Source: Paracoccaceae bacterium (GTDB lineage Bacteria > Pseudomonadota > Alphaproteobacteria > Rhodobacterales > Rhodobacteraceae). Taken from it: a stretch of DNA of 43,265 nt. The notes beneath the pieces were generated by a model that was not told where the DNA came from, searched no databases, and saw only the letters and a program-made list of their open reading frames with translations. The stretch lies in assembly GCA_030148005.1 (NCBI GenBank), contig JASBUI010000012.1, forward strand, positions 1 to 43,265. Direction: 5' to 3'. Shown here piece by piece: positions 16,646-25,263 of this stretch. Position 1 is the stretch's first letter; every line of letters starts with the position of its first letter. A program made the position numbers and the translations under genes.

Positions 16646-16678
16646 GCCTCACCCGCAGAAAGCACCTGCGGGAGAGGC
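16646..16678 (-). terminator. Stem-loop just downstream of the rhlE-like gene
   Basis: The stem is GCCTC plus CCCGCAG (16646-16658, one mismatched A), paired with CTGCGGG plus GAGGC (16666-16678), with a 7-base loop. It lies 16 bp past the helicase stop. It lacks a T run on the minus strand, so it may act with Rho or as a 3' stabilising hairpin. A second dyad (GGGCGGT...ACCGCCC, 16590-16625) follows. Confidence 0.5.
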
Positions 16679-16694
16679 TTGTTCAAAGAAGAAA

Positions 16695-17969
16695 TCAGGC
16701 CGCGCTGCGCTGGCGCTGACCCTTGCCTTTGCTCTTGGAGCGCCGGGGGCGAAATCCTTTGGACTGCCCCGGCTTGCCACCACCGCCACCACCAGGTCCG
16801 CGGCGACGTCCGCCCTTGGGCGCCTGCGCCTCGCGCGGCGCCTCCCATGCGGTGCCGCCAGCGACAGAGATCTTTTGGCCAGTAACCTTTTCGATTGAGC
16901 GCAATTCGCCCATCTCGGCTTCGCTGCAGAAAGCGATGGCCGCGCCATCCTTACCGGCGCGCGCGGTTCGCCCGATCCGGTGGACGTAATTCTCGGCCAC
17001 ATTCGGCAGATCATAGTTATAGACGTGGCGCACATCCGGGATGTCGATCCCTCGGGCGGCCACATCGGTCGCCACCAGCACTTTCAGGCGACCCTCCTTG
17101 AAGGCGGCCAATGCGCGGTCGCGCTGGCCCTGACTTTTGTTGCCGTGAATGGAACCTGCGGCGAAACCGGCCGCATCAAGGTTCTTCATCATTTTCTCGG
17201 CGCCATGTTTGGTGCGCACAAAGACCAGCGCCAGATCGCTGCGGTGACCGTCGATCAGCTTTTTAAGAAGCTGAAGTTTGCCTGTTTGCGGCACGAAATG
17301 AACCGACTGGGTAACCTTGTCGGCTGTCTTGCCCGGAGGCGAAACTTCGACCCGAACGGGCGATTTGAGGTAAGTGGCTGAAATTTCGGCCATAAGCTTG
17401 GGCATGGTGGCAGAGAACAAAAGCGTTTGCCGCTCGCGCGGCAGGAAGGTCGCAATCTTGCGAAGGGCATGCACAAAGCCAAGATCAAGCATCTGGTCGG
17501 CCTCATCCAGCACCAGATACCCGGTCTGGGAAAGATCAATCGCGCGTCGGTCGATCAGATCCAACAGGCGGCCCGGCGTTGCTACCACGATATCGGTGCC
17601 GCTTTGCAGGCGCTTGATCTGGGCGTTGATTGAAACGCCGCCCACAACAAGGCCGATCTTCAGATGGGTCTTTTCGGTAAAGATCCGCAGGTTATCCGAG
17701 ATCTGTTTGGCCAGCTCACGCGTGGGCGCAAGGATCAGGCCGCGCACGGTCTTTGGAGCAGGCTTTGTGCCCACGCCCATCAGCATGTCGATCAGCGGCA
17801 AACCAAAGGCCGCCGTTTTACCGGTGCCGGTTTGCGCCAGACCCATAAGATCGCGCCCGTTAAGCACATGGGGGATCGCCTGATCCTGGATCGGGGTCGG
17901 TGTCTTAAGACCAGCGGCGGTGACCTTGGTCACCAGTTTTTCGGAAAGTCCGAGTTCAGAGAAATTCAT
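16695..17969 (-). CDS. rhlE: DEAD-box ATP-dependent RNA helicase, RhlE-like
   Basis: The 424-residue cytoplasmic RNA helicase has, in order, a Q motif (FSELGLSEKLVTKV...PTPIQDQAIP), motif I AQTGTGKTAAFGLP, Ia PTRELAKQI, Ib TPGRLLDL, II LDEADQMLD, III SATMP, V ATDVAARGIDIPDV and VI HRIGRTARAGKDG. The roughly 55-residue C-terminal tail is Gly/Arg/Lys-rich and likely binds RNA. It would remodel RNA in ribosome assembly or decay. The ATG at 17969 has AAAGGACTGA upstream and begins the conserved MNFSELGLS; the frame stays open to 18023 but the extra residues do not align. A long GC-rich leader with hairpins precedes it. Confidence 0.93.
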   Translation of the reverse strand: MNFSELGLSEKLVTKVTAAGLKTPTPIQDQAIPHVLNGRDLMGLAQTGTGKTAAFGLPLIDMLMGVGTKPAPKTVRGLILAPTRELAKQISDNLRIFTEKTHLKIGLVVGGVSINAQIKRLQSGTDIVVATPGRLLDLIDRRAIDLSQTGYLVLDEADQMLDLGFVHALRKIATFLPRERQTLLFSATMPKLMAEISATYLKSPVRVEVSPPGKTADKVTQSVHFVPQTGKLQLLKKLIDGHRSDLALVFVRTKHGAEKMMKNLDAAGFAAGSIHGNKSQGQRDRALAAFKEGRLKVLVATDVAARGIDIPDVRHVYNYDLPNVAENYVHRIGRTARAGKDGAAIAFCSEAEMGELRSIEKVTGQKISVAGGTAWEAPREAQAPKGGRRRGPGGGGGGKPGQSKGFRPRRSKSKGKGQRQRSAA

Positions 17970-18350
17970 ATTCAGTCCTTTTGGCGAATACCAAAACGGC
18001 ACCCGCATGGGTGTTTGCCGCACCGAAAGCGGGGCGACATCGCGTCAGAGTGCGGTCCAAAACTGACCAAGGGATGGGATTACCCCGTGGCCGTCGAACC
18101 GGCGGACCCCTCGCGTGATGATGGGAACCAATTTTGGCCACTAGTGGCCCTTATCCCGCGCCGAAACCGTTCTCCGGTCAACCATGCTCACGCGGCATGG
18201 GGCCTTCGGGATGGGCGTCACATGGGGGTATTTGAAACGAAAGTCAACAATGATGCGACGACGGCGGCAGGATTAAATGTCCGCCGCCGCACGCAAATTC
18301 GCCGCCGCCGATGGTTCAAAAGCCCATATCGCCAAAGCCCCGAAGGGTTG
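17970..18350. other. 381-bp gene-free region between sdhB and rhlE
   Basis: No convincing ORF is present. It contains CACCC-GCAT-GGGTG nested in a longer stem (about 17997-18016) just upstream of the helicase ribosome-binding site. It also holds a perfect 14-bp palindrome, GGCCACTAGTGGCC (18136-18149), and a stem with CGGCGGC/GCCGCCG arms (18262-18289) that may end the sdh transcript. The rest looks like promoter plus a structured 5' leader of the helicase mRNA. Confidence 0.5.
18262..18289 (-). terminator. GC-rich stem-loop downstream of sdhB
   Basis: CGGCGGC (18262-18268) pairs with GCCGCCG (18283-18289), extended inward by three pairs after a bulged A. It lies 62 bp past the sdhB stop. 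No T run follows, so factor-independent termination is doubtful. Confidence 0.35.
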
Positions 18351-19130
18351 CTAGACGACCCGTTCGACCATCATTTTCTTGATCTCAGAGATGGCCTTGG
18401 CAGGGTTCAGCCCCTTGGGGCAGGTCTTGGCACAGTTCATGATCGTGTGGCAGCGATACAGTTTGAACGGATCTTCCAGCTCATCCAGCCGCTCGCCCGT
18501 GGCCTCATCGCGGGTGTCGATAATCCAGCGGTAGGCATGCAATAGAGCGGCAGGCCCGAGGTAACGATCGCCGTTCCACCAGTAGGACGGGCAGGATGTG
18601 GAACAACAGGCGCACATCACGCATTCATAAAGCCCGTCCAGCTTTGAGCGATCCTCGATCGATTGCTTCCATTCTTCTACGGGCCGGTTTGTCTTGGTCT
18701 CCAGCCACGGCATGATCGAAGCATGCTGTGCGTAGAAATGCGTAAGATCGGGGATCAGGTCCTTGACGACCGGCATATGCGGCAAGGGATAGATCTTGAT
18801 GTCGCCCTTGATCTCATCAGCGCCGTAGATGCAGGCCAGCGTGTTGATCCCGTCGATGTTCATCGCGCAGGATCCGCAAATGCCTTCGCGGCAGGAACGG
18901 CGGAAGGTCAGCGTCGGATCAATCTCGTTCTTGATCTTGATCAGCACGTCCAGAACCATCGGCCCGCAATGGTCCATGTCGACGAAATAGGTATCGACCG
19001 ACGGGTTCTGCCCGTCATCGGGGTTCCAGCGATAGACTTTCACCTTCCGCAGGTTGGTTGCCCCCTCTGGCGCCGGCCATGTCTTGCCAGTGACCATTCG
19101 CGAGTTTTTGGGTAGCGTCAGCTGAACCAT
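18351..19130 (-). CDS. sdhB: Succinate dehydrogenase iron-sulfur subunit
   Basis: The 259-residue subunit of complex II carries electrons from FAD to quinone. The 2Fe-2S cluster ligands are in CREGICGSC with a further Cys in GINTLAC. The 4Fe-4S and 3Fe-4S ligands are in [11 protein letters not shown] and [14 protein letters not shown]. It is a peripheral protein on the cytoplasmic face of the inner membrane, bound to SdhC/SdhD. Unusually it is separated from sdhA by two small lipoprotein-like genes, but it remains in the same operon (9 bp after the preceding stop). Confidence 0.96.
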   Translation of the reverse strand: MVQLTLPKNSRMVTGKTWPAPEGATNLRKVKVYRWNPDDGQNPSVDTYFVDMDHCGPMVLDVLIKIKNEIDPTLTFRRSCREGICGSCAMNIDGINTLACIYGADEIKGDIKIYPLPHMPVVKDLIPDLTHFYAQHASIMPWLETKTNRPVEEWKQSIEDRSKLDGLYECVMCACCSTSCPSYWWNGDRYLGPAALLHAYRWIIDTRDEATGERLDELEDPFKLYRCHTIMNCAKTCPKGLNPAKAISEIKKMMVERVV

Positions 19131-19139
19131 TCTTCTCTC

Positions 19140-19454
19140 CTACTTCAGAAGAACCGGCAGACCCTTGGTCGCCAGGCATGTAAGTGTCTCGGGCTTTGCG
19201 AGGATGTTGGTAACAATCTCGGCGGTTGAGGCTGTGGGGCCTGTAACCGCATCTGTGGCAAGCGCCAAAAGCTGTTTGGAATTTGCATTGTCGATAATGC
19301 AATCCGTTGCAGGTTCGACCGGCACACCGGGCAACCTTTGTTCCAGAACAGGCCGGATCGCGTTCTTGGCCGCGCGGCGCGTCAGATCATCCTGCTGCGC
19401 AGCGCTGCAACCGGTCAAAACAACGGCCGCCGAAAGAAGGGCAATGCGGATCAT
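19140..19454 (-). CDS. Small putative lipoprotein within the sdh operon (2)
   Basis: The 104-residue protein begins [16 protein letters not shown], a short signal peptide with lipobox LTGC, so lipidation at Cys16 is likely. The mature part has two further cysteines (in ATDCIIDN and TLTCLAT) and is mostly helical. The ATG at 19454 overlaps the stop of the preceding gene by four bases (ATGA); sdhB begins 9 bp beyond its stop. I do not recognise a named domain. Its fixed place between sdhA and sdhB suggests a role linked to complex II or simply co-regulation. Confidence 0.75.
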   Translation of the reverse strand: MIRIALLSAAVVLTGCSAAQQDDLTRRAAKNAIRPVLEQRLPGVPVEPATDCIIDNANSKQLLALATDAVTGPTASTAEIVTNILAKPETLTCLATKGLPVLLK

Positions 19455-19732
19455 CTTATGGCACCCAAGGGCCGCGTGGGGGCCTGACCGGATTTTCTGG
19501 CAACGCATTGCGCGTAGAACTCTTCGGGCGTCTTGGGGTTAAGGATGTCGTTCGTGATCACAATGCTCGCGCCGGTGCGCGTGCCCCCTGTGCCCACACC
19601 GACAGAAACGTGCCCGCCGATGCCATCGGCAAGCCCAACCTGCGACTCGCATTCGCTCATCGCCCGCTCAACCGACATCGGAGCACAGGCTGCCACCGCA
19701 AGCGGCAGAAGATATGCAACCGGGCGGATCAA
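19451..19732 (-). CDS. Small putative lipoprotein within the sdh operon (1)
   Basis: The 93-residue protein starts [16 protein letters not shown], a lipoprotein-type signal with acceptor Cys16, followed by a Gly/Val-rich segment ([19 protein letters not shown]) and [13 protein letters not shown]. Its ATG overlaps the sdhA stop by four bases, and its stop overlaps the next small gene, so sdhA and both small genes are translationally coupled. No known domain is recognised. Cys residues at about 28 and 76 in the mature part could pair in the periplasm. Confidence 0.75.
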   Translation of the reverse strand: MIRPVAYLLPLAVAACAPMSVERAMSECESQVGLADGIGGHVSVGVGTGGTRTGASIVITNDILNPKTPEEFYAQCVARKSGQAPTRPLGAIR

Positions 19733-21537
19733 TATACCCTGACTTTCGGCGCGATCTTTTTCACGTCGATCCCGCCTTCCTTGAAGGTCGTAAGCGGTTT
19801 CACATGAACCGGGCGATAGGTCAGAGTGACCGCGCCGGATTGATCGACTGTGGCCAATGTGTGCTTGCGCCAGTTCTTGTCATCGCGATCGGGGAAATCC
19901 TCACGCGCCTGCGCGCCGCGGCTTTCCTTGCGCGCCTCGGCGCCGTACATGATGGTCATCGCGTTGGCCATGAGGTTTTCCAGCTCAAGCGTTTCCATCA
20001 GGTCCGAGTTCCATACCAGAGAACGATCCGTCACCTTGACGTCCGACAGCTTATCCCAAACCGCCTTGATGGCGGTGCAGCCATCGCCAAGCGATTGCTG
20101 GGTACGAAACACCGCCGCGTCGTTCTGCATGGTGTGCTGCATTTCCAGACGAAGATCGGAGGTTGTGTGGCTGCCGCTGGCATTGCGGATACGGTCGAAC
20201 CGCTCAAGAATGGCATCCGATTTGGCCTGATCCGGCTCTGGACAGGGCGCTTTCTTGTCAATGATTTCACCGGCACGGATCGACGTCGCGCGCCCCATCA
20301 CCACAAGATCAAGAAGCGAGTTTGTTCCCAGACGGTTCGCCCCATGGAGCGAGGCCGAAGCGGATTCGCCCGCCGCCATAAGCCCCGGAACAACCGCATC
20401 GGGATCGTCCTTGGTGGGGTTAAGCACTTCGCCCCAGTAATTGGTCGGGATACCGCCCATGTTATAGTGGCAGGTCGGCAGCACCGGGATCGGCTCACGC
20501 GTGACATCGACGCCAGCAAAGATCCGGGCGCTTTCGGCGATACCGGGCAGGCGTTCGTGGATCACATCGGGAGGCAGATGGCTTAGGTTCAGAAAGATAT
20601 GATCCTTCTTGGGGCCCACGCCGCGGCCTTCGCGAATTTCCAGCGTCATGCAGCGACTGACGACATCGCGGCTTGCCAGATCCTTGTAGGTCGGCGCGTA
20701 GCGCTCCATAAAGCGTTCGCCTTCAGAGTTGGTCAGATAGCCACCCTCGCCGCGCACACCTTCGGTGATGAGCATACCAGCGCCGTAAATCCCCGTTGGG
20801 TGAAACTGAACAAACTCCATGTCCTGCAAAGGCAGGCCAGCACGGACCGCCATACCGCCGCCGTCACCGGTACATGTATGCGCAGATGTGGCGCTGAAAT
20901 ATGTTCGCCCTGCCCCGCCGGTGGCCAGTACGACCATCTTGGCGTTAAAGCGATGCATTGTTCCGTCATCAAGTTTCCAGGCGATGATCCCCTCGCAGGC
21001 ACCGCTGTCGGACATGATGAGGTCAAGCGCGAAATACTCGATATAGAACTCGGCGTTGTGTTTCAGCGACTGACCATAAAGCGTGTGCAGCATGGCATGG
21101 CCGGTACGGTCGGCTGCTGCGCAGGCGCGCGAGGTGGCCGGGCCTTCGCCAAACTCGGAAGTGTGGCCGCCGAAGGGGCGTTGATAGATCTTGCCATCTT
21201 CGGTGCGCGAAAACGGAACGCCGTAGTGTTCCAGCTCATAAACTGCGCGCGGCGCTTCGCGAGTGACATATTCGATGGTGTCATTGTCACCAAGCCAGTC
21301 CGACCCTTTGATCGTGTCGTACATGTGCCACTTCCAGTTGTCGGGGCCCATGTTGCCCAGCGACGCGGCGATGCCACCCTGAGCGGCCACCGTATGGCTG
21401 CGGGTGGGGAAAACCTTGGTTACACAAGCGGTGCGCAGGCCCTGCTCGGCCATACCCAGCGTTGCACGCAGGCCCGCGCCACCGGCGCCGACAACCACCA
21501 CGTCATAGTCATGATCAATTAGTTCATAGGCGGCCAA
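19729..21537 (-). CDS. sdhA: Succinate dehydrogenase flavoprotein subunit
   Basis: The 602-residue catalytic subunit oxidises succinate to fumarate. It has the dinucleotide-binding motif [11 protein letters not shown] near the N-terminus and the covalent-FAD histidine in [10 protein letters not shown]. The substrate-site segments are [15 protein letters not shown], the catalytic Arg region [13 protein letters not shown], and [18 protein letters not shown]. Length and motifs are normal. It follows sdhD by 19 bp and overlaps the first of two small lipoprotein genes by four bases. Confidence 0.97.
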   Translation of the reverse strand: MAAYELIDHDYDVVVVGAGGAGLRATLGMAEQGLRTACVTKVFPTRSHTVAAQGGIAASLGNMGPDNWKWHMYDTIKGSDWLGDNDTIEYVTREAPRAVYELEHYGVPFSRTEDGKIYQRPFGGHTSEFGEGPATSRACAAADRTGHAMLHTLYGQSLKHNAEFYIEYFALDLIMSDSGACEGIIAWKLDDGTMHRFNAKMVVLATGGAGRTYFSATSAHTCTGDGGGMAVRAGLPLQDMEFVQFHPTGIYGAGMLITEGVRGEGGYLTNSEGERFMERYAPTYKDLASRDVVSRCMTLEIREGRGVGPKKDHIFLNLSHLPPDVIHERLPGIAESARIFAGVDVTREPIPVLPTCHYNMGGIPTNYWGEVLNPTKDDPDAVVPGLMAAGESASASLHGANRLGTNSLLDLVVMGRATSIRAGEIIDKKAPCPEPDQAKSDAILERFDRIRNASGSHTTSDLRLEMQHTMQNDAAVFRTQQSLGDGCTAIKAVWDKLSDVKVTDRSLVWNSDLMETLELENLMANAMTIMYGAEARKESRGAQAREDFPDRDDKNWRKHTLATVDQSGAVTLTYRPVHVKPLTTFKEGGIDVKKIAPKVRVY

Positions 21538-21556
21538 ATCCCTGGCTCCTTCTTCT

Positions 21557-21928
21557 TTAGAGTGCCAGACGCGCCAGGGCGAAAATCCCTGCCGCCGCGG
21601 CGCCGTAACTTATGCATACCATTGCGATGATGAGAAACTTGCGGGTCTGGCCATGGACATAGTCCTCGATCAGAACCTGCACACCCTGGCGAAAATGGTG
21701 AAAACCCACGAGGATCGTCAGAGCGGCCACAAGCGCCGGGAAAGGCCGCGCGAAATAGGCAACGACGGTTGCATGATCTTCCCCAAGGACGGGCCCGATC
21801 GTGAAGACGAAAAGCGGCACAAGGATCAACAGCGCGATCGAGCTGATCTGCATCTGCCAGTGATGCTCTGTCCCGGACTTGGCCGATCCAAGGCCTGCGG
21901 CGCGTTTGCGGTCAGTTAGAAACGACAT
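21557..21928 (-). CDS. sdhD: Succinate dehydrogenase membrane anchor subunit
   Basis: The 123-residue hydrophobic protein has three predicted transmembrane helices (about 30-50, 58-80 and 95-118) and the helix II segment [21 protein letters not shown], whose His residues are candidates for heme b or quinone contact. Short SdhD proteins of this form are usual in alphaproteobacteria. It lies 10 bp after sdhC and 19 bp before sdhA. Confidence 0.9.
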   Translation of the reverse strand: MSFLTDRKRAAGLGSAKSGTEHHWQMQISSIALLILVPLFVFTIGPVLGEDHATVVAYFARPFPALVAALTILVGFHHFRQGVQVLIEDYVHGQTRKFLIIAMVCISYGAAAAGIFALARLAL

Positions 21929-21938
21929 TGTTTTCCCC

Positions 21939-22322
21939 TCAAACCAGGAAGATCGTAATCAGGGTCAGCACAAGCGATCCAACGATCATCGCGATGCCCA
22001 TCTTTTCGGCCGTCGAAACCTCAAGCCCGCGCCCGCTGTCCCAGATCAGATGCCGAAGACCGCCAAGCGTGTGATACCAAAGCGCCCAGAGCGATCCCAG
22101 AAACACCAGATCCCCAAACCACGATGTCACGACCGCGTTCGCAAAGTCGAAATAGGCCTTTGACGTCGATGCCGCCAAAAGCCACCAGACAATCAGGATG
22201 GCCGCAAGCAGCAATGCATTGCCGGTGACGCGCACAAAGATCGAGGTCATCGAGGTCAACTGGGGGCGGTAGATTGTCAGATGCGGTGAAAGCGGGCGAT
22301 TGCCCCGGTTTACATCGGCCAT
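21939..22322 (-). CDS. sdhC: Succinate dehydrogenase cytochrome b556 subunit
   Basis: The 127-residue protein has the SdhC signature RPLSPHLTIYRPQLTSMTSI at the N-terminus, with the quinone-site Ser/Arg region, and the heme-ligand region HTLGGLRHLIWD in the second half. Three transmembrane helices are evident. It is the first gene of the sdh operon. The 280 bp upstream carry paired TGTGATCAC palindromes and a TTTGCAAA element. Confidence 0.93.
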   Translation of the reverse strand: MADVNRGNRPLSPHLTIYRPQLTSMTSIFVRVTGNALLLAAILIVWWLLAASTSKAYFDFANAVVTSWFGDLVFLGSLWALWYHTLGGLRHLIWDSGRGLEVSTAEKMGIAMIVGSLVLTLITIFLV

Positions 22323-22446
22323 GACTGTTACCTTCCGTTCGGGCAGAGAAACTCTGGCCCATCCTTAGAGAATTCTGACGGCAAGTCACGCCATTAACGG
22401 GGAAAAATCCAGAACTTTTTGCGGAAATCAAGCGGAACCCGGCCAA

Positions 22447-22476
22447 TGTGATCACAGATCGGAAAGCAGTGATCAC
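22447..22476. promoter_or_regulatory. Paired TGTGATCAC operators upstream of sdhC
   Basis: The perfect palindrome TGTGATCACA (22447-22456, centre 22451.5) and GTGATCAC (22469-22476, centre 22472.5) are exactly 21 bp apart, centre to centre. The second is continued by AAA. They lie 125-154 bp upstream of the sdhC start. The same pair with the same spacing occurs upstream of sucC (27244-27274), which strongly suggests a common regulator of these TCA-cycle operons. The protein is unknown. Confidence 0.7.
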
Positions 22477-22517
22477 AAACGCTATTGCCATCGGGGCACA
22501 TGCCCCGCCTGGACCCG

Positions 22518-22539
22518 CCTTTGCAAAGGTTTCTGCAAC
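22518..22539. promoter_or_regulatory. CCTTTGCAAAGG palindrome and TCTGCAAC half-site upstream of sdhC
   Basis: A 12-bp perfect palindrome (22518-22529) contains TTTGCAAA (22520-22527). It is followed, after four bases, by the related TCTGCAAC (22532-22539) in direct orientation. From memory, TTTGCAAA words are the type of site ascribed to RamB/ScfR-type regulators of short-chain acyl-CoA metabolism; the assignment is tentative. Confidence 0.4.
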
Positions 22540-22602
22540 AATTACAGCGCCAGATTGGCTGAGTCGCCAAAGTTTCGCCCCGCTGCGTGCGGCCACTTTC
22601 GA

Positions 22603-23631
22603 TCAGATAGGGACAAGCGCCCAGTAATCAAGATCGAGGAAAACATCCGGCAGATACTTTCCATCATCCCCCTTAAGCGCAAAGGCTTCGCCCTTGGTCG
22701 CGACAAGCCGCAGACGAAGCGCGCCGACACCCGGAGCCTTGGTTTCGGCCCGTTCAAGAACCTCGCTCCAGGCCCTGACGGTATCGCCCGAGAAACAGGG
22801 GTTTGCATGGGTGCCCGCGTTGATCGCGACAATCATCTGGGCATTGGCAAGACCGTTAAAGCTTAGCGTGCGCGCCATGGATATGACGTGCCCACCGTAG
22901 ATCAGCCGCCGGCCATCGGGCCGGGCGGTTGCATCAAAATGAACCTTGGCCGTGTTTTGCCACAGCCGCGTGGCCATCATATGCTCGGCCTCTTCAACCG
23001 TGACGCCGTCGACATGATCGATCTTTTCGCCAACCTCGTAGTCGCCCCAGCGGTGCGGCTCGCCCGAAAGTGTTGTGTCGTAGCTGGAAAAATCCAGACC
23101 CTGCGGCACGACAAGATCGCTGGCAGCAACAGAGGCGGACAACTTTGGCACAACCGGGTCCGGCGCCGGGTTGTTGGCGGAACGTTTTCGCACCATGACC
23201 CAGCGGACAAAGGACAGAACAGGCTGGCCGTGCTGATTGGTGCCTGTCGTCCGCACCCAGACCACACCGGTTTTGCCCGAAGAGTTTTCCTTGACCCCGA
23301 TCACTTCGGAAGAAGACCGAAGCGTGTCGCCTTCATTGACCGGCAAAAGAAAACGGCCCTCGGCATAGCCAAGGTTTGCGACTGCATTCAGTGAAATGTC
23401 GGGGACCGATTTACCAAAGACGACGTGAAAGGCGATCAGATCGTCCAGCGGCGAACCCTTAAGTCCACTGGCGCGAGCAAATTCGTCCGAAGAGTAAAGC
23501 GCATGCCGCGCCGGATAAAGCGCATGGTAAAGTGCGCGCTCACCGCCAGAAACGGTGCGCGGCACCGCGTGATCGATCACTTCTCCAACTTGGTAGTCCT
23601 CGAAGAACCGGCCGGCATTCGTCTTGGGCAT
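22603..23631 (-). CDS. mch: Mesaconyl-CoA (beta-methylmalyl-CoA) hydratase
   Basis: The 342-residue protein contains two MaoC-like hotdog domains. The first starts RFFEDYQVGEVIDHAVPRTV and the second RWGDYEVGEKIDHVDGVTVEEAEHMM, with LIYGGHVISMARTLSFNGL and FSGDTVRAWSEV near the C-terminus. It hydrates mesaconyl-CoA to beta-methylmalyl-CoA in the ethylmalonyl-CoA pathway. The start at 23631 (MPKTNAGRFFEDYQ) shares one base with the stop of the DUF1737 gene (TAATG). The frame is open up to 23700, but those residues do not fit. It closes the mcl2-nnrU-DUF1737-mch unit. Confidence 0.92.
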   Translation of the reverse strand: MPKTNAGRFFEDYQVGEVIDHAVPRTVSGGERALYHALYPARHALYSSDEFARASGLKGSPLDDLIAFHVVFGKSVPDISLNAVANLGYAEGRFLLPVNEGDTLRSSSEVIGVKENSSGKTGVVWVRTTGTNQHGQPVLSFVRWVMVRKRSANNPAPDPVVPKLSASVAASDLVVPQGLDFSSYDTTLSGEPHRWGDYEVGEKIDHVDGVTVEEAEHMMATRLWQNTAKVHFDATARPDGRRLIYGGHVISMARTLSFNGLANAQMIVAINAGTHANPCFSGDTVRAWSEVLERAETKAPGVGALRLRLVATKGEAFALKGDDGKYLPDVFLDLDYWALVPI

Positions 23632-23834
23632 TACTGTTCGCCCAGTTTGATGCTTGGCTGATACTCCCCTTCGACTTCCTTCACGACCGCCTGTCCGCAC
23701 CGCATCACGCCGTTTGCAGAGTCAAAAGCGTAAGTCGGATCGCCATAAAGCTCCCACCCTTTGTTAAGGGCTGCGGTAACCTTGTGACAAAAGGCCGATG
23801 TGTCATCCTCGGCCAGAAAGCGGTAAAGTTTCAT
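23631..23834 (-). CDS. DUF1737 domain-containing small protein
   Basis: The 67-residue protein (MKLYRFLAEDDTSAFCHKVT, then ALNKGWELYGDPTYAFD) matches the DUF1737 pattern of a short alpha-beta protein with the G-W-x-L/P-x-G core. Its function is unknown. The ATG overlaps the nnrU stop by four bases and its TAA overlaps the mch ATG by one base. It is therefore expressed with, and probably in fixed ratio to, the pathway enzymes on either side. Confidence 0.8.
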   Translation of the reverse strand: MKLYRFLAEDDTSAFCHKVTAALNKGWELYGDPTYAFDSANGVMRCGQAVVKEVEGEYQPSIKLGEQ

Positions 23835-24400
23835 GCGTAGGTTCCCAGAAACGGGTTATGCCCCAACAGGATGTGAACGCCGGCAAAGAGCGCGAAAAGA
23901 ACCACAGATGCGACCGCTACCCGTACATCCTTTTTGATCGGTCCCGCCTCGGGGCGCTTCCACGCGCCTTCGGCACGGTTGATCACGATCATTTCGACAA
24001 TGGCCCAAAGCCCACCGCCGCCGAAAAGGATGATCGACGCGACATCGCCGTTCACCAACAAATGCGCGAATGCCCAGACAACGACGGCCAAAAGCATTGG
24101 ATGGCGCAATTTCGCCGCCGTCACGCCCTTGGCGCTGCCTGCACCGATCAAAAAGACCGCGATCAGCATAAGCAGATTGTTAAGATGCCCTGCCCCCGCA
24201 ATGGGCTGATAAACCGGATCAACCGGCGCGGCGCGATAGCCGATAACCATCATCACGACAGATCCCAGCAGCAAAAGCGCAATCGCCCCGCGCGCCTTCT
24301 TTCCGAACCTTGTATCCAAAGATGCCCTTGCCGAAGGGCTTATGCGTTTGAAAAGATGAACAATAACCCATAGTAGCAGGCCAAGAATAAGCAGTGTCAT
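23831..24400 (-). CDS. NnrU family membrane protein
   Basis: The 189-residue polytopic protein has about five transmembrane helices. NnrU family features are the HLFKRISP loop after helix 1, LNNLLMLIAVFLIGAG, LRHPMLLAVVVWAFAHLLVNGD and FGGGGLWAIVEM. The family was named from nitric-oxide-linked gene clusters and is related to the heme-binding zeta-carotene isomerase group. Here there are no denitrification genes; instead it lies between mcl2 and mch with ATGA overlaps on both sides. Its conserved His residues (LRHP, AHLL) could bind heme. A link to acyl-CoA metabolism is only contextual. Confidence 0.85.
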   Translation of the reverse strand: MTLLILGLLLWVIVHLFKRISPSARASLDTRFGKKARGAIALLLLGSVVMMVIGYRAAPVDPVYQPIAGAGHLNNLLMLIAVFLIGAGSAKGVTAAKLRHPMLLAVVVWAFAHLLVNGDVASIILFGGGGLWAIVEMIVINRAEGAWKRPEAGPIKKDVRVAVASVVLFALFAGVHILLGHNPFLGTYA

Positions 24401-25263
24401 TGGGCGTTCTCCATTGCGGCAATTGCATTAGCTTTTGCCAGTGTCACTTCGGCCGTAGCAACATGCAAGTTCTCGACGATCTTCCCATCGACGACTGCCA
24501 CGCCCCGGCCTTCGGCCTTGGCGGCCTCATATGCCGCGATCTGGCGGCGGGCAAGTTCAACCTCTTCGCCCGATGGCGCAAATATCTCATTTGCAATGGC
24601 AACTTGCGCAGGGTGGATCAGTGACTTTCCATCAAACCCCATATCGCGCCCGTCTTCACACTCGGCCCGAAGCCCTTCGTCGTCCTTGAACGCGTTGTAG
24701 ACACCGTCAATTGCAACAATTCCCGCAGCCCGCGCCGCCAAAAGCGCAAGTTGCAGGCTTGATTGCATGGGCATGCGGTCGGCGCGCGCGCGGCTTCCCA
24801 GCTCTTTGGCAAGATCATTGGTGCCCAGAACGAACCCTTCCATGCGGGGCGCAAAGGCGATCTGGGCCGCATTAAGAACACCAATCGGCGTCTCGATCAT
24901 CGCCCAAATGCCAAGTTTCGACCCGCCCAGCGCCCGGTCCAGCCGCGCAACATCCTCGGCGCTTCCAACTTTTGGCAAAAGGATCGCATCGGCCGGAAGA
25001 TCGCCAAGCGCGGCAATGTCTGCCTCTGCCTGATCGGTGTCAAAACCGTTCATTCGCAATAACTTAACGCGCGCACCATAGTCGTGACGCGCCAGCGCAT
25101 CGGCCAAAAGTCCGCGCGCTTCTTCCTTTGCGTCCGGGGCGACGGCATCCTCAAGATCGAAGATGATTGCATCAACCGGCAGGGTCGAAGCCTTTTCCAT
25201 GGCGCGGGCGTTCGAAGCAGGAATATAGAGAACCGAACGAAACGGTCTTGCAGCAGCGTTCAT
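24397..25263 (-). CDS. mcl2: CoA ester lyase homologue, probable (3S)-malyl-CoA thioesterase (Mcl2)
   Basis: The 288-residue CitE/HpcH-type TIM barrel has RSVLYIPASNARAMEKAS at the N-terminus, the Mg-site segment DLEDAVAP at 36-43, LPKVGSAEDV, AMIETPIGVLN with the conserved Glu, and GFDGKSLIHPAQV. The start MNAAARPFRSVLYIPASNAR resembles Rhodobacter Mcl2, which hydrolyses (3S)-malyl-CoA to malate and CoA, more than the longer Mcl1 lyase. The two cannot be separated with certainty by reading alone. It heads the overlapping unit mcl2-nnrU-DUF1737-mch, so a role in the ethylmalonyl-CoA pathway is secure. Confidence 0.82.
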   Translation of the reverse strand: MNAAARPFRSVLYIPASNARAMEKASTLPVDAIIFDLEDAVAPDAKEEARGLLADALARHDYGARVKLLRMNGFDTDQAEADIAALGDLPADAILLPKVGSAEDVARLDRALGGSKLGIWAMIETPIGVLNAAQIAFAPRMEGFVLGTNDLAKELGSRARADRMPMQSSLQLALLAARAAGIVAIDGVYNAFKDDEGLRAECEDGRDMGFDGKSLIHPAQVAIANEIFAPSGEEVELARRQIAAYEAAKAEGRGVAVVDGKIVENLHVATAEVTLAKANAIAAMENAQ

